DNA of 64,000 nt from Hygrophila difformis. Lineage: Eukaryota > Streptophyta > Magnoliopsida > Lamiales > Acanthaceae. Under the pieces are notes generated by a model, which was not told the origin of the DNA, did no database searches, and saw only the letters and a program-made list of their open reading frames with translations. Shown one piece after another: positions 23,645-33,463 of the stretch. Each line of letters opens with the position of its first letter. Positions within the stretch are counted from its first letter, which is position 1. The translations under genes and the position numbers were made by a program. Location: assembly GCA_030278955.1 (NCBI GenBank), contig JAOANR010000006.1:25799763-25863762 (forward strand), given 5' to 3'.

Positions 23645-23659
23645 AAAATAATTACAAAA

Positions 23660-24066
23660 CCTCGTTAGTTTGATATGTTGAATATATATTGAAAAAACAA
23701 TAATGAACCCTTTAATGTGGATTATGGTTTATTGCTAAATAATTTATGTGTGTTCTAATATTATAATTAATAAAATTGAAAGTTGGCTTGATAATATGGC
23801 TCCGGTCCTTTGAATTACCTCAAAAAATTAATCTTGGCTTGTAAGTTAATCCTCAATGAGGATAGGGGGATATTATGGTACTCTACGAGGATCCTCGATG
23901 GAAATTGGGCCGTTTTTTGAAATAAAAATATTAACGATTTTGGGGACATTATGTTTGATTTTCCGACAAATGAGGATCATTTAAAAAATAATTTAAACAT
24001 TATATTTTTCACTATAAGATTATTATAATAATGATTGATAACTATTCCCCAACTCGGTAGAGTGTA
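23660..24066. other. AT-rich intergenic sequence
   Basis: Nothing recognisable on either strand. Confidence 0.6.
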
Positions 24067-24548
24067 CTCCATCCGTTCCACGAAAGTTGACGCGTTTCTT
24101 TTGGGCACAGTAATTTATGTAGTGGGGTTTAATGGTTAAAGTGTTGTGGGTAATTGTGTTTAAAATTTTAATAAATTTTCACTTTACTTATTGTTTAACT
24201 TTGACTTAATATTATGGTAATGATTTAATTAGAAAAAAATATTCAAGTGTGGTCTTGTTAGAATCGTCTAGGTGTCTAGTTTTAGAATATATATTTTATA
24301 TAATTTTTATTTGTACCTATTTTGAGATATGAAGAATTAAAAAAATGTAAGGGATTTGTATAGAAAAATAAAAGTGTATTGGGAGTTGTGCAGAATAGTT
24401 AAAGTAATTACTTTTAATGGGTTTTTAGAAACCACTAAGATTATAATTATATTTATATTAATTTAATTTATCTAAAAAAGGAAACGTGTCAAATTTCGTG
24501 GGACAGCTAAAAAAGGAATACGCATCAACTTTCGCGGGACGGAGGGAG
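24067..24548. mobile_element. Stowaway-type MITE, 482 bp
   Basis: Left CTCCATCCGTTCCACGAAAG and right CTTTCGCGGGACGGAGGGAG are inverted, flanked by TA (24065-24066 and 24549-24550). Near the right end an extra partial terminal copy (AATTTCGTGGGACAGC, about 24490-24507) suggests a nested or duplicated end. Confidence 0.85.
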
Positions 24549-24644
24549 TAATATTTTGGCTGGACACAAGGATTAAGATTGGGCACGATAAACAAGGAAG
24601 GTGGGATTAGTTTTCCAGTAATAGGTATGAGTGAGAATATAGTA

Positions 24645-25445
24645 CCTCGTCTGTTTTTTAAAGATTGTCCATTTTAAACCACTAATAACACAAATTCGGT
24701 ACAAGTAAAAATTTTAAAAGTTCGATATTTAAAAACTATATGACGAGACGAATCTAACAATATCTTACTTGGCTAAAAGTCCCTAAATCCCTTTAACCGC
24801 GCCCCCTACCTTCTACCTCTAGCCTTGACCCCGTCAAAACCTTCTTATCGTCCTTATTATTCGATGTGTTGGAGTTGAGTTTTATGCAGGGGAGATTGTT
24901 ATTTGAAGCAAGTTTTTAGGATCGTCTAATCGACCCACCACTCCTACTGCTGCTGTTGCTCTTGAGATGCCGTCTCTATAGTTGCCGATAGGTTACGGGA
25001 GGATACATGGAGGGAGCTGATCCTAATGGAAGAATGGTATCCACTTGTCTGGACCTTGTTGTAGTGTCGTTGATGTGCTACAGGGAGGCCTTCGGTTTCG
25101 CATGAGCTGCTATTCTGCTTGCCTCTGTTGCATTGGGTTGTCTGGACAGTGCTTCTTGCCCCACTGTTATGATATGGACGGTTCTGCGATTTTGTTTCTG
25201 TTACTTGAGTGCACCGTTTTTTGTTTGTGCTAAAGCTTCTTGCAGTTTAGTTGGTGTGTACCTGTTGGTTTTCTGTAAGTCTTAGACAATTCTTGAGACT
25301 ACACTATGAGCTCTCATTAATAAAATCGACTTCTCCTCAAAAAAAAAAAAAAAAACTTATATACCCATGATAAAACTCTTAAGTCAAATTATATAAGTGA
25401 ATAGTAGCAAAATGTTAAATGTAGCTAACAAAAAAAACGGAGGAA
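24645..25445. mobile_element. Stowaway-like MITE of the CTTCCTC family, split by a poly(A) insert
   Basis: 24645-24777 matches the left half and 25356-25445 the right half of the 260-bp family seen at 45776, 53654 and 60248. Shared blocks are GAGACGAATCTAACAA on the left and CCATGATAAAACT plus AAAAACGGAGGAA on the right. The interruption is the insert at 24778-25355. Confidence 0.75.
24778..25355 (+). mobile_element. Poly(A)-tailed retroposed insert, probably a LINE 3' end
   Basis: The insert separates two halves of one MITE and ends with 17 A at 25339-25355, preceded by ATTAATAAAATCG, an AATAAA-like signal. No long reading frame is present, so I read it as a 5'-truncated LINE 3' UTR or a retroposed transcript. 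No clear target duplication was found. The left boundary is set by where the MITE family homology stops, to within a few bases. Confidence 0.6.
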
Positions 25446-25509
25446 ATAATAAATATGATAATGAATTAAATGGGCTAATTATATTATTTTATGGATACGT
25501 AAGAATTTT

Positions 25510-26008
25510 GGCAAAAAGGCCAAAAACATTCCGTTTCTTTTCAATTTTTCCAAATAGGTCCTCTACAAATTTGTTGACCCTTTTTTTTTTTTTTTTGCTG
25601 AACAGCCTATACAGGCTAGGAAATGAGTGGTGGGAGCTCATGCCACATAAATTATATTTTTTGACCCATATAGTTCTATAGGTTTGTTACAAGAATTCGG
25701 AGAGCTTAATGGGTGCCACCTCCCGGCGTGCATAAGTTTAGAGAAGACACAATGGGGATGAAGGGTTTAGGAGAGAGGAATTTGGCTATATCCAAAAAGA
25801 AAATAATTTGGACCAAGTTCTCCTAAAATCTGCCATGTGGGATTTGAAAAGGATTAACAATGCCAACCTGGCTAATTTCATACAATTAGTGGAAAAAGGA
25901 CTAAAATGGATTTAATTAACAAACTTATAGGACTAAATGGGTCAAAAAATTTGTAGAGGACCTATTAGAAAAAATTGAAAAGAAAAGGGATATTTTGGCC
26001 TTTTTGCC
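25510..26008. mobile_element. MITE with long terminal inverted repeats, holding a SINE fragment
   Basis: GGCAAAAAGGCCAAAA at 25510 is inverted at 26008 (TTTTGGCCTTTTTGCC). The inverted similarity continues through AGGTCCTCTACAAATTTGTT and the GACCCATATAGT region, about 100 bp in all. Long inverted arms suggest a Mutator-type MITE; the flanks (GAATTTT and GAATTTA) give only an imperfect duplication. A SINE fragment sits in the left arm. Confidence 0.7.
25581..25660 (-). mobile_element. Truncated SINE inside the MITE
   Basis: On the minus strand this is the 3' part of the SINE family (ATGAGCTCCCACCACTCATT, CCTGTATAGGCTGTTCAGC, A-tail). TTGACCC occurs on both sides (25574-25580 and 25661-25667), a short target duplication. 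Without it the MITE arm is continuous with its inverted partner. Confidence 0.75.
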
Positions 26009-26111
26009 GAATTTATTTGGAATAAATAAATATGGTAAGAGTTATAATTTGACTGAGATGGAAGGATTAATATATCTACACATATTATTATCATCATCAA
26101 CATCATCGTTT

Positions 26112-26240
26112 TGCTGGGGAATGAGTTTGACCTAATCTAATAGTAAAGTCTCCTGACTTTTAAGTTTATAGTTGATGTTTCGAATCCTCATCCTTATCCA
26201 TTCATTTTATTTGTTCGTAATTAGTGTGACATGGTATTTC
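26112..26240 (+). mobile_element. Diverged tRNA-derived SINE
   Basis: TTTGACCTAATCTAATAG resembles the A box and GATGTTTCGAATCCTC the B box. The family 3' domain (AATTAGTGTGACATGG) follows. No tail or duplication is seen. Confidence 0.55.
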
Positions 26241-26671
26241 ACAACTCCTTTAGCGACCTTTCAAAAACACTTAATGTTGCAACTTCAAGAGTGGGTGTCG
26301 GTTGTGGCACCTTGTTGTGCCCGGCAACTCCGAAAGGTCGTCCGTAGATAGCAGCTTGCAAGGCAAGGATGTTGGGGCAGTTTTCTACTCGGAGGTAGGA
26401 AATTGAGCCGAAGTGATGAGCTGAAGTGGATGGAGGAGTTCGGCAGTAGCCAGTAGGTAAGGCTATAATACCACACCGAGATGGGTGGGAGATTTGGAAG
26501 GCTAATGACGTATCGGTAGACCAGCTTTTTGCCACCTGCCGGGCGGCTGGGACATGAAAAGTTTTTGTTGATGTAACCCTGTGCATGACAAATGGTAAGG
26601 GGAAAAAAAAAATAACTCTTTTGCATCACTCTCTCTCTTAAATAGGAGTATAAAATAAACAAAATTCAATA
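26241..26671. other. GC-richer unassigned island
   Basis: About 26270-26590 is clearly richer in GC than its neighbours. A minus-strand frame of 115 codons runs through it, but I recognise no protein in any frame. Confidence 0.3.
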
Positions 26672-26921
26672 CTTCCTCCGTTCCTTAATAATACATTGGG
26701 AGTTTTGTCACTGTTTATTAAGTAACTTTGATTCGACTTTTTAACACAATTATACAAGATAAAATATAGTCAAATTTTATTAAAAAGTTACTTGTATAGA
26801 TTCGGAATTATCAAATTTTTATAATTTTTACTTGTATAGAATTTAAGTTATTAAGGATTAAAAATGTGTATTGGATTGCGTGAAATGTGGGCCTGTGGCA
26901 AATATTGAGGAACGGAGGAAG
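26672..26921. mobile_element. Stowaway-type MITE, 250 bp
   Basis: CTTCCTCCGTTCCTTAATAA at the left and AACGGAGGAAG at the right are inverted, with TA on both flanks (26670-26671 and 26922-26923). Confidence 0.85.
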
Positions 26922-27086
26922 TATAATTTAGCCACCATTCATATTTAATTTTAACTTATAATTTTTACAAATTAACAATACATTGTTTTTCATATCATTC
27001 AAGAGTTACACAAAATTACATTATTACCATTATCCGTTTAAATATGTTTCATGCGAAAATATTAGAATTCTAAATAATGGACTATT

Positions 27087-27091
27087 AACCC
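27087..27091. repeat. LTR element target-site duplication, left
   Basis: AACCC, matching 41687-41691. Confidence 0.85.
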
Positions 27092-28230
27092 TGTTAACGA
27101 TGAAAATCTTGGGAGGAAAGATCTCTCTTGTATTACGAATTTGGGGAAGGATTACAAGAAAACTAGTAAACAAATTACAAGAATTGAAGAAAGCAGTAAA
27201 GGAATTTAAGAACGGAAAGCGATAAAATGCAAGAAAACTGTAAAATAAGTAAAAATCTCTCGAGGAGTGTTGGAGGTGTCCTCGCATATGGTGCCTCTTG
27301 GTGCATATATAGTAGTGAGAGTCTTCAGGCTACGAATTCCCCATGATCCGGCCTTGATTTGTTTCCTTAAGGATGGCCTCCATAGTGGTGTTGACTCCTC
27401 AGCTACTTTGCTCCATAATCTCTTCTTGATCTGTTTCCTTATGCGGCCGCATCACTCTCTGATATATTTCCTCTAGATGAGCTTCATTGATATGTTTCCT
27501 TAACTAACGAATTCGTTGATCTTGCGTGGAGCTCTACCTTGAGGATGTCTTCACCTTGGGCTTTGAAACCTCTCTTCCGGGCTGGACCAAGCCGTTCCTC
27601 TCATCTGGATATATTTTCTGGGCCACGTGTCCCATCTTCTGGATATATCTTTACCAATGCCGAGCAGTCCAAAAGTAGTTGGGCCTCCAACATNNNNNNN
27701 NNNNNNNNNNNNNNNNNNNNNNNNNNNNNNNNNNNNNNNNNNNNNNNNNNNNNNNNNNNNNNNNNNNNNNNNNNNNNNNNNNNNNNNNNNNNNNNNNNNN
27801 NNNNNNNNNNNNNNNNNNNNNNNNNNNNNNNNNNNNNNNNNNNNNNNNNNNNNNNNNNNNNNNNNNNNNNNNNNNNNNNNNNNNNNNNNNNNNNNNNNNN
27901 NNNNNNNNNNNNNNNNNNNNNNNNNNNNNNNNNNNNNNNNNNNNNNNNNNNNNNNNNNNNNNNNNNNNNNNNNNNNNNNNNNNNNNNNNNNNNNNNNNNN
28001 NNNNNNNNNNNNNNNNNNNNNNNNNNNNNNNNNNNNNNNNNNNNNNNNNNNNNNNNNNNNNNNNNNNNNNNNNNNNNNNNNNNNNNNNNNNNNNNNNNNN
28101 NNNNNNNNNNNNNNNNNNNNNNNNNNNNNNNNNNNNNNNNNNNNNNNNNNNNNNNNNNNNNNNNNNNNNNNNNNNNNNNNNNNNNNNNNNNNNTTGGGTG
28201 TGCAACCTTAGTATTTCTTTTGAGTTAACA
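27092..28230 (-). repeat. 3' LTR (element sense), contains a 500-N gap
   Basis: Excluding N bases the LTR is 639 bp, against 641 bp for its partner at 41046-41686. A TATATA-type core on the minus strand is at 27304-27312. Confidence 0.95.
27694..28193. other. Assembly gap of exactly 500 N
   Basis: The flanks CCTCCAACAT and TTGGGTGTGC are directly joined in the other LTR at about 41636-41655. The placeholder therefore probably stands for no missing bases. Confidence 0.95.
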
Positions 28231-28245
28231 GATGACCCCCTCGTG
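28231..28245 (-). other. Probable polypurine tract next to the 3' LTR
   Basis: On the minus strand CACGAGGGGGTCATC lies directly before the 3' LTR start TGTTAACTC. It is a short purine run in the position where plus-strand DNA synthesis is primed. Confidence 0.5.
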
Positions 28246-28314
28246 CATTTTGTCTGATCAACATTTTTAAGACAAATTTGCGCGCTGGAATTTAATTTTA
28301 AGGTTTGGATCGCC

Positions 28315-28355
28315 AGCCCATTAAGGCCCAATAGCAAAACCCTACTCCTATAAAA
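28315..28355 (+). promoter_or_regulatory. Promoter of the antisense PMD gene: site II, telo-box, TATA box
   Basis: On the plus strand AGCCCA (28315-28320) and GGCCCA (28325-28330) are site II elements. AAACCCTA (28337-28344) is a telo-box and TATAAAA (28349-28355) a TATA box. The GC-rich first exon follows. Site II plus telo-box is known from plant promoters active in dividing cells. It sits 85-125 bp inside the 3' LTR, so the gene does not rely on the LTR promoter, which faces the other way. Confidence 0.65.
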
Positions 28356-28374
28356 GGCTTCATTTCCTCAAGTT

Positions 28375-31300
28375 TGGAAACTTTCCAAAACCTTTGCCCA
28401 CTTCCACATTTTTCTCTTCTTCTCCCTCTCTTGTTCGGCCGCCGGAGAACCGACGCCGGAAGGCCGCCGCCGGAGAGGTCGCTTAGAACGCTGCCTGGAA
28501 GCAGCCGCTGGAAGCCGCCGCCGCCTCTGTCACAGGTCGCCGCTGCTCTCGCTCCTTGGAGGCCGCCGCCGCTCTCGCTCCTTGGAGGCCGCCAGCTGCC
28601 AGCCTTTGGAGGCCGCCCGCTTCTCCGCGAAGCCGCCCTATCGGAGGGGCCGCCGTTGTCATCATCGCGCGAGGCCTCCTTTCTTCTGCCTGGAAGCCGC
28701 CCACACCGAGGCCGCCCGCCTTGTCGCAAGGCACGCCCATACCGAGGCCGCCCGCCTTGGCGCAAGGCCGCTCACACCGAGGCCGCTCGCATCCATCTCG
28801 CGCACCGAGGCCGCCCGCTTCGATCTCGCTCAAGGCCGATCGCCTTGGCTTGGAGGAGGCCGCCACCCTAGGTCTTGGAGGAGGCCACCTCTGCGCATGA
28901 GCCGCCACCACTGAAGCCGCCATCTCCGCAGGCCGCCCCTTGCGCATCTTGGCCGCCACTTGGAAGTTGTCCTTGGCGGCCACCTCTCATCATGGATCAG
29001 GTAGGTTCCTCATGCTCTCTTTGTCTTTATTTTGTTATGTATGTTTTGGTGGAGGCCTATTACATGTGTTAAGATTTTGGTATTTCTGAGATACATGGTA
29101 GATGGGACTGAATTTTTATGCTAGACTCATTTCTCTTGACCTGGCGGAATTCATGCCGTATAGTAGATTTGTGCCTCCTGTGCATGTTTGATGACATAGA
29201 ATGTGGCAAGATCACTCATTTTAACTTGCTTGTGATTGCCTATCATATCTCTGACCTAAGACTTAAAGAACATAGGAGAGAGAAGATGATGACATAAGAC
29301 TTAGAGAACGTAGAAGTAGAAGATCATGCTTACGTGTTAGGCTATTCTAGAGTTGCTTCTTTGGTCATCCCACACTTTACCTATGACATAGGATCTAGTA
29401 GACAACACTATACGGGCCGCCACTCCTTTGGCTCAGACCGCCCCTCATAGTCAGCTCCAGTCATCATCGGCCGCCACCCAGGGTGCTTCAGCCGCCACTG
29501 CTCAGGCCGCCACCCCATCTGCTCAGGCCGTCCAGAGCCAGGCCGCCACCCCCCTCGGCTCAGGCCGCCCAGAGCCACCAGCCGCCGTCCTCTTCAGGGC
29601 AGGCCGCCCCTTCCTCTGTCCGGGACGCCACCCCCTTGTCAGGGTTTGCTGCCTTGTCGTCTCGCGGCATGGCTTTTCAAGTTGGGATGGCTTGATTGGC
29701 ACCTTAGTTAACTTCAACCTTGTTAACCTCTTGACTTATCCCGCTAACTCTATATGGCACAGGACATTGCCAGGTCCACTCAGCCTCAGATAGTTGTTCA
29801 GGCCGCCACCCCTAGTACCACTCAGGCTGTCACTTTAGCTCCTCCTCCGACTATTCAGGTTTGCTTTGCCTTACCCTGCTTGTTTTGTGGCCTATGTTTG
29901 CCTTCCTTAAACTTATGCTTGCTTTTCTTTCCTGCAGGGCGTGCAGCGTCCGCTCATTCCGGATTCTGATGATGAGGCATATGATTTCGATCGTCGGCAG
30001 GAATCGGAGCTTTTTCTGCGGCCGTTCTATAGTACGCCTGAGCGCGCGGATGGGTCGAGACGGTTTTTATCCTGCAAGTCACCTATCACCCAGGCCGCCA
30101 TTACCAGTGCCTTCGTGTCTCATACTAAGACCATTAAATCTCAGCCTCAGCAGTGTGGCACTTCTACCTCCAGGTCAAAGGCTAAAGCCCCCAGGACTGA
30201 GATTGACGGTGATAGTAATCTAGGCCAGTATATTTCATGGGTGCGTCGGATGGCGGGCCGTGCTTCCGAGTGGCGCGAGTGGGGGATTGATGAGGCCATC
30301 CTTCTGTCCACTAAGCCTGTGGTGATAGACCATCACTTGCTTTACTATCTCATGGGTTTCTGGAACTCCACTATCAATGCTTTCCAGTTTCCATGTGGGT
30401 TTGTTGGCCCTACACTTCTTGACGTGGTGATGATCACGGGGCTTTGCGTGGTTGGAGCAGAGTTGACACAGTCCGTTGTCGATGACTCTAGACTTGGTGC
30501 GGCGATTTGCCCTCCGGGCAAAGAGGCCAGGCGATATTCGGCTTATATTGTGCATAACAAGACGTCAGGGATTCATCCTTCCACGCGAGATGAGCACGTA
30601 GCCTTTCTTTTATTATGGTTCAGCAAATTTGTTATTTGTTCCAGTGCACGTACTATTCTACGTACTGCACTCCCCCTTGTCTTAGGATTTATGAGTACGG
30701 AGACTCGAGCTATAGGCTCATATTCCTCGGCACTTTGTTTAGCGGCATGGCTAAGCTTTCTGATAAGCTGGCCACTGGACGAGATCCCTCTACCACGGCT
30801 TCTGGGCCGCTATGGTTCTTACAGCTATGGATTCAGTTATATTTTCCCCAGTTGTTCACCGGTGTACTTCGCCCTAGTCCGCAGGAGGTTTCGGAGGGTG
30901 ATCCGTTAGGTAGGATATTGGCTGCTCAGTCTGTGAGGATCAGCCGGGACGGCCTTCTGGGACGAGATGGTCTAGGGGTTATCCAATGGTTCTATCATTA
31001 TCGGCCGTCTTACAATGATTTGTTTGTTTATGCCTCCATTTCACGGTTGTTGTCTACACTGGTATGTCATCCTGCTCAGCCACGAGGTCTTCACGGGGAA
31101 TCTACTTGGAACATCAGTATGAAGCCTCACATGCTTTTGAGTGGGGTGAAGAGGACTGACGCTTATAATCCTCTCATAGCTAAGCCGTATTGCCCGCACC
31201 TGCTTGCCCGTCAGTTTGGCTGCCATCCTGGACTTCCTCGCAGAGTGAGGTGGCCTATTCGTTTTACCAGGGAGGGTAGGCTGACTCCCGTGGCTATTAG

Positions 31301-33319
31301 GGATGTGGTGGCTTTTTCGTCTCGTCTGACGCTTTCCAGCTACCTCCCCTTTACTCCATCGGGATCGCTTGCGGCTGGTTTTATGGCGTGGTGGACGCCG
31401 TACATCACTTCTATTTTGCCGCCATATGACCGGCTGACAGCTCGTTTTGGAGACTCAACTCCTTCGCGCCGGTCCCGTGCTTCTGCCCCTCGCAGTGTTA
31501 CCACGAAGTCCAAGTCTGGGTCAGTCTCTTCTTCCCGCAAGCACCGAAGAGGTATGTTGAATCACTTTATTGTCAATACATCATTTCGTACAACAACGTT
31601 TGGGTCTTTTAATGTTGTCTCTTCGTCCGCAGATGATGATGAAGTACGTGATGAGGACGCCTCAGCCAGCGACGAGCAGTCCGGTTCTGATGAGGAGGAG
31701 GCGGACTCCAGTTATGATGGATCACGCTCTGATGAGGAGGAGGATCACGCGGGTGATGTTGGCAGTGGTGAGGATGAGTTGGTAGATCCCCGTTGCAATG
31801 ATGATCACGGTCAGGCAGATGACCCCACCGCTGATGTTCTTGTGGCTGTCGACTCTCGGTATTCATCTTCTTTTGGTTGACCTTCTGATGATCATTCCCC
31901 ATCCCTGGAGGAGATGTTAGCTCGTCCTGATTATATCATCCTTCATGGCTGCGACGATCCCAAGTATCAGACAGGTGCCGCGATGACCAATATTGATGAT
32001 CCTTCGACTACTGCTGTCGACCAGGTATGCCTTTCCACCTTAGTTCTCTTATTCTCATTACCTCTAGTATTGTAATGACTCTCCTTTTAATGGTGTAGGC
32101 GGATCTATATTCCTCTAAGGCTGACGACGCAGTTGCCTCGCATGACCACGATTTGGTCTCTTGGGCACTTTTTGGTTATGTTCCTTCTCCTTTTATGCTT
32201 ATTTTGTTTAAGCAAGGTATTCTAAGGATAGCTGTGTCTTCCAGGTTCCTCTTGCAGACACTATTCAGGCTGCGGATCACGTTTCCAAGACTAGTCAGGC
32301 TGGCCCTTCAGTGATTTCTTAGGTATCCCTTATCGGCACCCTTACTTTCTTTCATTTCTTCTTAAGGACATGCTCTAAGGGTTTCCTCTCTAGGTTCCCA
32401 TGGATCAGGTGGCTCATTCTGTCACCGCTGCTCATGCTACTTCAGTTGATTCGGTCGCGCTGCCTCCTCAGGTATGCTTCGTTTCATCCTTTGAGGTTGT
32501 TAGAGTTTTCTGTTCCTATATTCATGTAAAGTTGTCCTCAGGTGCCCATGGCTCGTTTCTCAGTTCCAGCGACCTCTTTATCAGGCCCTTCGGCGCCTAC
32601 TCCTGTTGACGGGGTTGTCGTTTCATCATGTGAGGCGTTTGACCGCCTTCTGTCCACCCATATCAATCAACTCTCCACCGAGGTGTTTTCTAGTCTCGAT
32701 CGCCTGCTGGACGATGTTAGCGCAGTTTCCGCCTTTACCGAAGATGTTGACTTTCTTAGCTTCTCAGAGCGCATCGCTGATTTAGCTGTTTCCTATCTTG
32801 CTTTTAGTAGCTCTGTGGATCAGTCTGCCCATGATTTGACGCTGCTTGATGACCCCGAGGCACGATAGCGTGAGGTTTGCTTTCAGATAGAGGCTATCCA
32901 CCCCCAGCGCGAGCAGTTGTCTACTGATCGCGGAGTTAGAGAGAGTCGCAGATCACATCTTAGGGACGTTGTTACGCGAGCAGAGCGCGATATTGAGGAG
33001 GCAGAGCGTATCATTCTGGAGAGGAGGCGCACCATCCAGGAGGCCAATGAGGAGCTTGCTACCTTGGAGCCTGTCTTGGCTGACATTTTTTTCCCGAGTT
33101 GCTGAGTTGGAGACTTCTTATGATCGTTTAGCCGCAGATGAGCGTGATTTATCGGCTGAGTTATCAGGAGTTCGGACTCGTCGGCTTCGGTTGTCTGTTC
33201 GTGCTCGTGCTTCGGCGGCCGCACTTCTCCATCTGACGGACATGTTCGAGCGTACTCGTGATCAGTGGGCCCTCATGCGTCGGCGTATACTGGGTGATGG
33301 TAGGCAGCCTCCTCCTTAG
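28375..33319 (+). pseudogene. Antisense multi-exon gene: plant mobile domain (PMD) plus C-terminal coiled coil
   Basis: Inferred exons: about 28375-29000 (GC-rich leader ending ATGGATCAG before GTAGGT), about 29411-29643, 29763-29858, 29938-31551, 31633-32024, 32099 to about 32170, 32245-32322, 32394-32471 and 32542-33319. Most introns are 70-120 bp with GT/AG ends, commonly CAG before GTATGC or GTTTGC. Exon four carries the PMD: LGQYISWVRRM, WGIDEAILLS, the HVAFLLLWFSKFV block, then GPLWFLQLWIQLYFPQLF. Exon five is strongly acidic. The last exon is heptad-like, rich in R, E and L. Breaks: frameshift near 30700-30715, TGA 31878-31880, TAG 32320-32322, TAG near 32867, frameshift near 33085-33095. 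PMD proteins such as MAIN and MAIL1 act in plant silencing, and related domains ride on transposons. Confidence 0.85.
28440..28990 (+). repeat. GGCCGCC-rich CpG island in exon 1 of the antisense gene
   Basis: GGCCGCC or AGCCGCC recurs more than twenty times in 550 bp, partly as imperfect repeats such as GGAGGCCGCC and CCGAGGCCGCC. GC content is far above the surroundings. Exon 2 (about 29410-29640) repeats the theme. AGCCGCC equals the GCC-box bound by ERF factors. Confidence 0.8.
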
Positions 33320-33463
33320 TTTTTTGCACTGCTTTGTTTTCAGTACACTTTTGGGTCAGCCCATCGGCCTTGTGGTGGGCAGCTCTTGCATTTACTTTGG
33401 GATATTACTGTTACTTTTTTGGCCGAGCTTGTGACTTGGCCACTTTTGATGCGCTTACGTTTC

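Noticed and set aside
27539..28337. Long open frames across the N block on both strands
   Set aside because: They are open only because N codons are not read as stops; the region is LTR sequence.
28298..28983. Arg/Gly-rich minus-strand ORFs across the GGCCGCC island
   Set aside because: They follow from the GC-rich repeat composition; the plus strand has the promoter and splice signals.
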